Positions 51,513 to 59,741 of a stretch of 64,000 nucleotides of DNA are shown here, in pieces (position 1 is the stretch's first letter; the number at the start of each line of letters is the position of its first letter). The DNA lies in NCBI GenBank assembly GCA_011799875.1, contig CM022300.1, forward strand, positions 233,253,016 through 233,317,015, read 5' to 3'. The notes under the pieces are model-generated. The model did not search any database. It was not told where the DNA came from and saw only the letters and a program-made list of their open reading frames with translations. The stretch is from Thinopyrum elongatum (lineage: Eukaryota; Streptophyta; Magnoliopsida; Poales; Poaceae). Position numbers and translations under genes: made by a program.

Positions 51513-53829
51513 GACGACATCCGCCTCAACTCGCGTTACCCTAAGGCAGGGTGATGGTGGTGTCATGTGCTCGTCTCGGCGTCCGTCGTCGCTACCGCGA
51601 CGATGTCCGCCATGACTCGAGTTACTCTAAGACAGGGTGGCATTGGTGTCATGTGCTCGTCTCGTCGTCCGTCCTCTCTATCGCGACGGCATCTGCCTCG
51701 ACTCGCGATACCCTAAGACAGGGTGGAAGTGGTGTCACGTGCTCGTCTCGGCGTCCATCGTTACAACCGCGACGACGTCCGCCTCGACTCGCGTTACCCT
51801 AAGACAGCGTGGCAGTGGTGTCACGTGCTCGTCTCGGCGTCCGTCATTGCTACCGCGACAACTTCCATCTCTACTTGCGTTACCCTAAGACAGGGTGGCC
51901 GTGGTGTCACGAGCTCTTCTCGGCGTCCGTCGTCGCTACCGGGACGACGTCCGCCTCGACTCGCATTGCCCTAAGACAAGGTGGCAGTGGTGTCACGTGC
52001 TCGTCTCGACGTCCGTCGTTGCTACTGCAACAACGGCCGCCTGTACTCGCGTTACCCTAAGACAGGGTGGCAGTGGTGTCATGTGCTTGTCTCGGCGTCC
52101 GTCATTACTACTGCGACAATGTCCGCCTATACTCGCGTTTCCCTAAGACAGGCTGGCCGTGGTGCCACGTGCTCGTCTTGGCTTCCGTTGTCGCTACCGG
52201 GATGATGTCTGCCTCAACTCGCGTTAACCTAAGATAGGGTTGCAATGGTGTCACATGCTCATCTCGGCGTCCATCGTCGCTACCGCGATGACGTTCGCCT
52301 CGACTCGCGTTACCCTAAGACAGGGTGGCAGTGGTGTCACATGCTCGTCTTGGAGTCCATCATCGCTACCGAGATGACATCCGGCTCGACTCGTGTTACG
52401 CTAAGATAGGGTGGCAGTGGTGTCACATGCTCGTCTCGGCGTCCGTCCTCGCTACGGCGACCATGTCCGCGTCGACTCACGTTACGCTAAGACAGGGTGG
52501 TAGTGGTGTCACGAGCTCGTCTCGGCCTCTGTCGTCGCTACGGTGACGATGTTCGCCTCGACTTGCGTTACGCTAAGACAGGGTGGCACTTGTGTCATAT
52601 GCTTGTCTTGACGTCCGTCGTCGCTACCACGACGATGTCCCCCTCGACTCGCGTTACCCTAAGACAGGGTGGTAGTGGTGTCACGTGCTCGTTTCGGCGT
52701 CCTTCGTTGGTACTGCGACAACATCCGCCTCGACTCGTGTTACCCTAAGACAGCGTGGAAGTGTTGTCATGTCCTCGTCTCGGCGTTCGTCATTGCTACC
52801 GGGACGACGTCCACCTCGACGCGCCTTACCCTAAGACAGCGTGCCAGTGGTGTCACATGCTCGTCTCCGCATCCGTCGTCCCTACCGCTACTACATCCGC
52901 CTCGACCTGCGTTACCCTAAGACAGGGTTGAAGTGGTCTCACGTGCTCGTCTCGGAGTCCGTAGTCGCTACCGCGACGACATCCGCCTTGACTGGGGTTA
53001 TGCTAAGACAGGGTCGCAGTGGTGTCACATGATCGTCTCAGCGTCCGTCATCGCTACCGCAACGACATCCGCCTCGACTCGCGTTACGCTAAGACAGGTT
53101 GGCAGTGGGGTCACGTGCTTGTCTCGGCGTCCGTCCTTGCTACTGCTACAACTTCCGCCTCGACTCGCGTTACGCTAAGACAGGTTGGCAGTGGTGTCAC
53201 GTGCTCGTCTCGGCGTCTGTCCTCGCTACCGCGACAACTTCCGCCTCGACACGCGTTACGCTAAGACAGGGTGGCACTTGTGTCACGTGCCTGTCTCGAT
53301 GTCCGTCGTCGCTACCACGATGATGTCCGCCTCGACTCGCGTTACCCTAAGGCAGGGTGGCAGAGTTTTGTCGTCGCTACCACGACGACGTCCGCCTCAA
53401 CTCGCGTTACCCTAAGGCAAGGTGGAAGTGTTTTCACGTGCTCGTCTCGGCATCCGTCGTCGCTACCGCGACGACGTCTGCCTCGACTTGCGATACCCTT
53501 AGACAGGTTGGAAATAGGGTCACGTGCTCGTCTCGGCGTCCATCGTCACTACCGTGATGACATCTGCCTCGACTCGCGTTACCCTAAGACAGGGTAGCAG
53601 TGGTGTCACATGCTCGTCTCGGCGTCTGCGTTGCTACTGCGACGACGTCCGGCTCTACTCGCATTACCCTAAGATAGGGTGGCCGTGGTGTCACGTGCTT
53701 GTCTCGGTGTCCGTCGTCGCTACCGGGACGACGTCCGCCTCGACCCACGTTACCATAAGACAGGGTGGCAGTGGTGTCACGTGCACGTCTCGGTGTCCGT
53801 CGTTGCTACCGTGATGACGTCCGCCTCGA

Positions 53830-54577
53830 TCTCAGCCGATAGGTGGGTCCCGCCGTCCACGGGCCGCATTGACGGCTTTATGCTGTAGCATCGCCTCTGA
53901 TGACTAAGGCCTTGTCAGGGGGAGCGTGGATACATTCCCGCCGCCTAGCGGGAACTCACTGTAGCCATACCCCGTCGTATCTGGTTAATGGCGCATGGAC
54001 TTCGAGGGAGGAGGAGGGCCGCCTGCTGGGAGTCGGCCTCCCACTGGGCCGACTGGTCTGGGCTCGCTTCCTTCTGGCTTGTCACGGACAAGTAGGGCCC
54101 GCCGCCTGCGGGCCGTACTGACCGCCCATCACGGGAGCATGGCTTCCTCTGCCATGGGAGACGTCAGGAGCGGCATGGCAATAGTCCTGCATTGGGCGCA
54201 GGATACCTGCTCGGTACGCAGTACCATGGCCATGCCCTGCCCTGGATTCGGGGGTGGCAGGCCTGTACTGTAGCCATGCCCTGTCTCATCATGTTTATGT
54301 TGGTGTTGACTTTGAGGGCGCGAGGGGCCGCCTGCTAGGACTCGGCATCCCAGAAGGCCGCCTGCTAGGACTCGGCATCCAGGAGGCCGCCTGCCAGGAG
54401 TCGGCCTACTTTAGGGCCGTCTTATGGACTCCGCCGCCTCCCGGCAACCGGCTGCTTGGACCAGCCGGCCTCAAGAAGGCGGCCCTTGTCCTTGATGTTT
54501 GAGGGCCGTAGCCTGCCCCGATGTCTTGAAATACCAAAGGGAGCTGATGGGGCTACCCGTGGTCATTTACTCCGACA
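53830..54577 (-). repeat. Truncated 3' LTR of the Tat element
   Basis: About 748 bp remain. The inner end reads TGTCGGAGTAAATGACCACG on the minus strand and is homologous to the LTR start of the small element, including ATTTCAAGACATCGGGGC. The outer end meets the satellite at 53829/53830 without TG. It contains an internal imperfect duplication (CTGTAGCCAT...GACTT-GAGG at about 53960-54012 and 54276-54317). What remains is mostly U3, and no clear leftward TATA box is visible. Confidence 0.8.
54327..54414. repeat. Triplicate 29-30-bp repeat within the LTR
   Basis: Three head-to-tail copies start at 54327, 54357 and 54386, each GCCGCCTGC-AGGA-TCGGC. The third is the most diverged. Confidence 0.85.
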
Positions 54578-54594
54578 ATAGTCCCCGAAGCTGA
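54578..54594 (-). promoter_or_regulatory. Polypurine-tract-like sequence next to the 3' LTR
   Basis: On the minus strand CTTCGGGGACTAT directly precedes the TGTCGG of the LTR. It is weakly purine-rich but in the correct place, and resembles the modules next to the small element's LTR. Confidence 0.5.
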
Positions 54595-54973
54595 TGAGGC
54601 GCTGCGGCAGAAGGGGCGAGAAGCCTCAGCAGCTTAATATTCCGGGCTGTCTGGTATTCTGCTTTGTCCGTCTTCCGAGGTGCCGACTGGTAGGTGTCGG
54701 CCATGACCAGGCGGGCCGCCTGGCGATTTCGAAACGTCGTGGTGGGAACCAGGTGGCACGCTAGCCAGGCATCAGACTTGCCGCCCGCGCAGGTCGGCCA
54801 TGTGGCGTCGTCAGGTCAAGCCGGCCTGCCAGCCCATGCGCGTGACGGGACGGCGCCGCAGGCCGGGGCCCGCCACCATAGTGCCTCGGCCCACGCGCAG
54901 ATCCGCTGCGGCCGAGGCGGACTGTTGGACTTCTGTGGTAGTTAACACGCACCTTTACCGGCGCTGCAATAGT

Positions 54974-55013
54974 GGGATCGTGGGGGAGTGGGCGTAGTAA
55001 ATCCCACGATCCC
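54974..55013. promoter_or_regulatory. Perfect 11-bp inverted repeat upstream of the antisense TATA box
   Basis: Arms GGGATCGTGGG (54974-54984) and CCCACGATCCC (55003-55013) are separated by 18 bases. The right arm ends about 35 bp before the TATA box. It could be a paired regulatory site or a hairpin; no function is shown by sequence alone. Confidence 0.6.
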
Positions 55014-55048
55014 CCACGCCCCCGTCCCCTCGGCTTCGCCGCCTGGGG

Positions 55049-55057
55049 CTATAAGTA
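55049..55057 (+). promoter_or_regulatory. TATA box of the antisense gene
   Basis: GGGGCTATAAGTAGGGGGAG on the plus strand is a good plant TATA box. It is followed by a CT-rich leader and, about 190 bp on, a start codon in strong context. It faces opposite to the retroelement, so the antisense gene seems to have its own promoter rather than relying on the LTR. Confidence 0.7.
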
Positions 55058-56142
55058 GGGGGAGGAGGGGGGCGGCAGATGCATGCCCGCCCTCCTCTCC
55101 CTTCGCCGTTCTTCATCTTCTCCGCTGTCGTTGAAGTGCTGCCGCAGCCCGTCGTCGTCGAGCGTCCTCTCACTGCGGCATCCTTGCTCCACCGCAGCCT
55201 CGCCCGCTCGCCACCGCGCCGCGCCTGCGACGAGCTCCTTCGTCCATGGCGCGCTCATGAGCCGGCGACTGGGATGGCTCCAACGTCCATGATGATCATC
55301 TCTCCTTCCTCCGCCAAACACGGCGGCTGCCCCGGGAGGCGAACGTGCAGGTGCGCGTTCCCCCCGAAGCAGAAATCTCGCCGGCGCCGGAAGACGATGA
55401 ACGCGTTGTCTTCTGGTCCCATTTCCTTCGCGGCTTCGGCCTTCCGGCCAACGACTTCCTCCGCTCCTTCCTCGACTTCTACCGAGTCTAGCCGCACCAC
55501 CTCACACCAAACATGGTGGTGCTGCTGGCCGCCTTCGTCACCATGTGCAAAGGGTACCTCGGCACTCTCCCCACTCTCGAACTCTGGGGGGAGTGCTTCT
55601 ACCTCAAGCTGGGCACCGCCGCCAAGGGCCAGGCGGCTCAATGCGGAGCCTGTGTGGCGGTGCGGCGCCCGGGCACCAGGAACCGCTTCCCGCCTATCTC
55701 CTTGCTGCAGTCGGCCAAGCTGTGGCAGAAATCCTACTTCTACGTCAAGAACATCCACCCGACAAGCGACTACATTAACTTGCCGGCCTACGCAGCCGGC
55801 CCGCCAGCCGAGCCGCGCACCAACTGGCAGTACAGGCCGAGTTCCCTGTCGGCCGACTCCTCCGCTGCCCTTGCCCGACTTTAGGTGATGTCGGAGTCAG
55901 AGGGCCTGAAGGGCTCGGACTTGCTGGCTGCCTTCGTGACACGCCGAGTGCTCCCCCTCCAAGCCCAGCCTCACATCATCAGCTGCATGAGCGGGCACCG
56001 GGACCCATGCCAGATGTGCACATGGGACCTGCCGGACATGGAGGTGGTCCGGCTGGTCAACTACATCTCCAACTGCAAGCTGTCGGAGGTGGACTGGCGG
56101 TTCGGCATGCGGCCATACGACCGCGCACATCCGCTGCCTGCG

Positions 56143-56217
56143 GTGAGTTTTGTAATTCTTTTCTCTTTGCTGGTCCGAGCTCTTGTTTCACCGACTGACA
56201 AGTCGGCCATGGTGCAG
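56143..56217 (+). other. Intron 1 of the antisense gene
   Basis: 75 bp, GTGAGT...GTGCAG, phase 0. The length is divisible by three and the frame stays open, so retention would still allow translation. Confidence 0.6.
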
Positions 56218-56639
56218 GTCCTCCCGGCCCAGTCGGCCACCGGCGCTCTGGATCCAGGCCAGGAGTATATGCCGGATCGAACGAGGAGCGACGTGGAAGA
56301 CCCCGACTTGGGGGCGGCCGCCATGGAGGAGGACGACGCCACAGGTGGCGGCGGTGGAGCAGGCGGCTCCGGGGGAGGAGGCGGCCTTGAGGACTGGCCG
56401 GACGATGACGAGGAGGAGAACGAGCCGCACCGCCCGCACGGCACCGACAGGGCAGGCGCGAGCTCCTCAGCCGCGCCGACCGCACCAGGCAGCCCAAAAA
56501 AGCGCTGGGCCGGCTCGTTGCTATTCGGCAGCCGGCCGAAGAAGTCCAAGAATGCGGCCGTCGCGACCAGGCGGCAAGAGGCCGCCGCAAGAGCGGCCCA
56601 GTTCCAGAGGGCCCCGAAGCAGCCCCCGATGTTGTCCGC

Positions 56640-56717
56640 GTAAGTGCTTGGCTGTGTTTTCCTTTCTTCTTCCTTGCAAACTTTTTCTGAGTTTTTCTCT
56701 TGTCTTGCTTGAATCAG
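56640..56717 (+). other. Intron 2 of the antisense gene
   Basis: 78 bp, GTAAGT...GAATCAG with a long pyrimidine-rich centre (TTTTCCTTTCTTCTTCC). Classical plant intron; the frame is kept across it. Confidence 0.75.
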
Positions 56718-57459
56718 GGCCTAACTCACTCTTGAGCGGTCTGCCGTTGCCTCCGTGATCGGGGAGGCAGAAGGCTCCGCCAATAACCGCCGCGTGGACC
56801 CGCTCGCCGACCTCCGGGCAGCAACGAAGAGGAACGCGTGGGAGGCGCGCGAGGAGCGGGAGGAGGCGGAGAGGCAGGAGGCGGAGGCGGCCAAGGCAGC
56901 GCGGGCGGACACCGCCGCCAAGGCTCGGGCGGACGCAGCCGCTAGGGGGCAGGCGGAAGAAACCACGCGCGGCCAGGCCCCGCAACTTGTCATTCTGTTG
57001 CGCGCGGCGCCGCCAGCGCCAGAGATCCCGGTGCCGACTGGAGGAGCCGGCGATGACCAGCCAGTCGTGGATAGGGGAGGAGGCGACGCCATCATCTCGG
57101 AGGCCGAGGTGCCCCCGCAAGCGCCGACTGCCGAGGCCCGAGGCAATCGGCCTGACGTGCCACCGGCGTCGCCGATCGGTGTCGAGTTGGTCGTGGGGGC
57201 GACTCCCGTGGTCCGCCCTTCGGTGCGCTGGCGTGCGGGGAAGGCGGCCTCGGTGCCGAGGGCGCAGGAGGTCGGGGCCGCGAGCTCGTCGGCCCTAGAC
57301 GCAGAGGCCACCAGTGCCCCCCCACCGGAATGGACGCCTGGGGGCGGGACGGGCGTGCTGAACAAGGCCACGCAGGACGTTTAGGCCCAGCTCCAGGCCG
57401 AAGGCGCCGCCCTCCAGCAGTGTACGAAGGTGTTCTTGGCGACGCGGACGGCCGTTCGG

Positions 57460-57631
57460 GTATGCTTCTTTGCTTTGTTTTTTTGATTCATGCAGTCTTC
57501 CGTGGGGGCGCGCCATCGCACCCACTAGGTGTAGCCCCCGAGTTCCGGGCCGGCTGCTGAGCAGGCGGCTCGGAACTTTAAGGTAGGTTCCGAGTGCTAA
57601 CTTGTTTTCTCTTCTTTTGTCTTCGTTGCAG
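57460..57631 (+). other. Intron 3 with embedded PPT-like module
   Basis: 172 bp, GTATGC...GTTGCAG. At about 57504-57560 it contains GGGGGCGCGCCATCGCACCC then ACTAGGTGTAGCCCCCGAG, followed by a CGGCTGCTGAGCAG hairpin-like stretch. The same module is found in intron 4 and in the small element. Confidence 0.7.
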
Positions 57632-57715
57632 GACTACCACAACATCTGCGCAGCCGCCTTCAACTCCCAGGTCCAGGAGTTGGCTAAGCGGACCGCAGAC
57701 CTCACCGAAACCGGC

Positions 57716-57877
57716 GTAAGCATTCTATCTACTTCCTCACGGGGGCGCGCCAGCGCACCCGCTGGGTGTAGCCCCCGAGATTCGGGCCGACTGCTGAGCA
57801 GTCGGGCCGGATCTTCTGGCAACCACTTTCTTTTTTGGTCATCTTTGTTGATTGTCCTCTCTTTCTCATTTTTGCAG
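57716..57877 (+). other. Intron 4 with embedded PPT-like module
   Basis: 162 bp, GTAAGC...TTTGCAG. At about 57741-57800 the module reads GGGGCGCGCCAGCGCACCCG then CTGGGTGTAGCCCCCGAG. Exon 4 and the coiled-coil frame of exon 5 are one base out of register across this intron, so one base has probably been lost at a splice junction. Confidence 0.7.
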
Positions 57878-58144
57878 GAGCCAACGCCACACTGCAGCAG
57901 CATCTGGGCGAAGTCCAGACCGAGCTGCGCGTCAAGGAGGAGGAGCGCCGTAAGGCGGCCCTGGAGCGCGACCGTCTGGCCAAGAAGTTGGCGGACCAGG
58001 CGGACCAGCACAAGGCGGAGCTCCAGAAGCTCAAGGAGGCGGAAGGCGCCCTTCAGGCCGAGTTTGAGGTCGAACGCTCAAAGTGGGCCGAGAAGGAGGC
58101 GATCCTCGCCGCTGGCTACGGCGAGATTGAGGACATGATCGACG

Positions 58145-58219
58145 GTAAGCTTCTTTCTTTGGAATAGCAGCCGACTGCTTCGGGAGTCGGCTTCTGATCT
58201 CTGTTTTTCTTTTGCGTAG
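58145..58219 (+). other. Intron 5 of the antisense gene
   Basis: 75 bp, GTAAGC...TGCGTAG, phase 1. It joins GAC-G to AC-TTC in the same frame. It contains an AGCCGACT-GCTTCGGG-AGTCGGCT hairpin. Confidence 0.7.
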
Positions 58220-59050
58220 ACTTCTTTCCTGGCCACGCCGTCGCCGTCAGCCAGGCCATCGAGGCGCGGCACGACTGGCGTAGGAGGGAAGGAGTGGAGA
58301 TCCCGCCCGACGCGCCTCAGAACATGAACGAGCACCTCCTGGCCGTCAGGACGCGTTTACAGCCGATTCACCGTCTGCTCCGCCGGCTTCAGCGTGCCGG
58401 GTCTCAGCTGGTTTCCGCCCTCTGGCCAGGCGGCCAGGCTCCACGCACCCCCAGTCGGACCGCCGACTGGTTGGAGGTTTGCAATCGGCCGCTTTGAGGC
58501 TTGGAGGGGCTCCTCCGCTCTGGCAGGCGCGCGAAGAGCCTTGGAGTTTGTCAAGGCATGGTATCCTGGGCTGGACCTAGCCCAGTTGGCCACGTTCCGG
58601 CAGGAGGCCATGGAAGAGTTGGTGGCAGCGGGGCCCACGCTCACCCATCGTGCGGTGGCGATCGCCGAGTACACCGACACCGGTGTCTTCTTCCCCGAGC
58701 TAGACGAGGAAGGTGCCGAGCTGCCGATGGACTGGTTCGGGCTGAACCGGGATGATGGCGAGGACTCGGCGGAAGAAATCGCCTCAAGCGATGAAGGCGA
58801 GGACGAGGAAGATGAGTATGGTGAAGGCGACGCACCGGATGGCGGAGTGGACGCCCAGCCTCAGCTTGATCGGGCCTCGAGCAATGAGCCGCGTGCGAGT
58901 GCACCGACTGCTGCTGAAGGCGACCAAGCCGAGTCTCGCCAGACGGCCACTCCACCAACTGGCGCCGCCGACTCCACCAACCTACCGGACCCGCCTGTTG
59001 CTCATTTGGCCTGGGCTGCCAACTTATCTTATCTTTTCCTGCTTTGGTAA

Positions 59051-59741
59051 TCTTTAGAACAAACTTTGTTAAATTCGCGCAGTTCCACCCGCTGGGTGTA
59101 TTCAAACTTTGTTGAATGCTGGCCGAGGGCCTCTTGCTATGTGATTTAATTCTTGCACAAGATGTGCTTCACCGAGCTCTGACTTGTCTTGCTTTCTGTT
59201 CTTTTGGCTTTTTCCTTTTCCGCTTTCCCTTGGCTGCCGCCTTGCCGGCCAGACAGCCATTCTCGGTCTGCTGGCCGGGTCAAGTACTTGGCCATTTTGG
59301 GAAGACAAATACTTTGGCCGCTTAGAACATAGCAATTTAAGTGAGAATCCGGCCAGCCGGCTGCTCAGCAACCGGACGGCTAGGCGAGGAGCCGACTTGG
59401 CCTATGTGGGTGCTTTTGTCCTTAGCCATTTTTCATCTGAGCACCATTTCTTGCCTTTGACTCTTGCCTGCCAGACAGTCGCTCTGGGAGCTGCGGCTTA
59501 TGGCAAGGGGTGGGCTTAGATGCTGGCACACTACTCGTCCGACTGCAGGTAGAGCCAACATAGTACAAGGCGGCAAGCCCCCTGGCCGACTAGTCGGACC
59601 CGGTGCCGGGCGTAGGAATGAAATAACATACTCACAGGCATGAAACTTATCATACAGATAAGAAAGGTAGGCCCCGAGTGCTCCTCGAGGGACCCGGTGC
59701 CTTTGCCCTTAGTACAAAAGGTAGCGTGGTACATACTGTAT
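59051..59741. other. Tail-to-tail spacer between the antisense gene and integrase
   Basis: No gene seen. The segment holds the presumed 3' UTR of the plus-strand gene and the region just downstream of the pol stop codon, so the two transcripts converge and may overlap. A short direct repeat AAACTTTGTT flanks a worn copy of the CCACCCGCTGGGTGTA module at about 59067-59115. The rest is T-rich on the plus strand. Confidence 0.6.

Larger units (their letters stand above)
40778..53829 (+). repeat. 86-bp satellite array, right block
   Basis: Continuation of the same 86-bp satellite after the retrotransposon, about 152 monomers in the same orientation. It starts with the second copy of the target duplication CGTTA, so the two blocks were one array before insertion. 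Long-range repeats place 43146-47xxx against 47054 onward (offset 3908), 47915-48700 against 52669-53450 (offset 4754) and 50023-50365 against 51723-52065 (offset 1700). Segment 30384-30960 of the left block matches 41958-42535 here. The array ends at 53829, in mid monomer, against a truncated LTR. Confidence 0.96.
55246..59050 (+). pseudogene. Antisense gene: putative gypsy-type (Transposase_28-like) protein, spliced, disrupted
   Basis: Grass Tat elements carry a plus-strand gene opposite to pol whose product is annotated 'putative gypsy type transposon' (Pfam PF04195). Its function is unknown and it is not a demonstrated transposase. I infer six exons: 55246-56142, 56218-56639, 56718-57459, 57632-57715, 57878-58144 and 58220-59050. 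All introns are GT-AG, and several show T-rich ends. The start ATG at 55246 (CGTCCATGGCG) fits both the TATA box and the frame. The family-like domain covers about 55280-56140 (FLRSFLDFYR, PHHLTPN, LLAAFVTMCKGYLG, KLWQKSYFYV). It is followed by an acidic Gly-rich linker, a basic NLS-like PKKSK, a coiled coil (exons 4-5) and an acidic C-terminus. Lesions: TGA at 55258, TAG at 55489, TAG at 55882, TAA at 56722, TAG at 57382, a 1-nt mismatch at the fourth intron and a frame slip near 58480-58495. No longer able to make full-length protein. Confidence 0.82.

Noticed and set aside
74..53800. Hundreds of overlapping 60-185-residue ORFs rich in Arg, Ser and Val on the plus strand, and some on the minus strand
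   Set aside because: They step by exactly 86 bp and end at the TAA of CCTAAG. They follow from a period that is 2 mod 3 with one stop per monomer, and many begin at GTG. No codon-level conservation or known domain.
1..53829. Interstitial telomere repeat
   Set aside because: Only one CCCTAA hexamer per 86 bp, often mutated to CGCTAA. No consecutive telomere units.
53830..54577. Possible complete LTR with both ends
   Set aside because: The inner CCGACA end is clear, but no TG terminus or target duplication occurs at the satellite junction, so only a truncated LTR can be supported.
55079..55888. 269-residue plus-strand ORF
   Set aside because: Alternative frame of the antisense gene. The recognisable domain is in the frame that starts at 55246, despite its stops.
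56057..57371. Several minus-strand ORFs of 160-216 residues opposite the antisense gene
   Set aside because: Shadows of GC-rich exons, with Ser/Pro/Arg-rich composition. They lie in the sense direction of the element but show no envelope- or gag-like motif.
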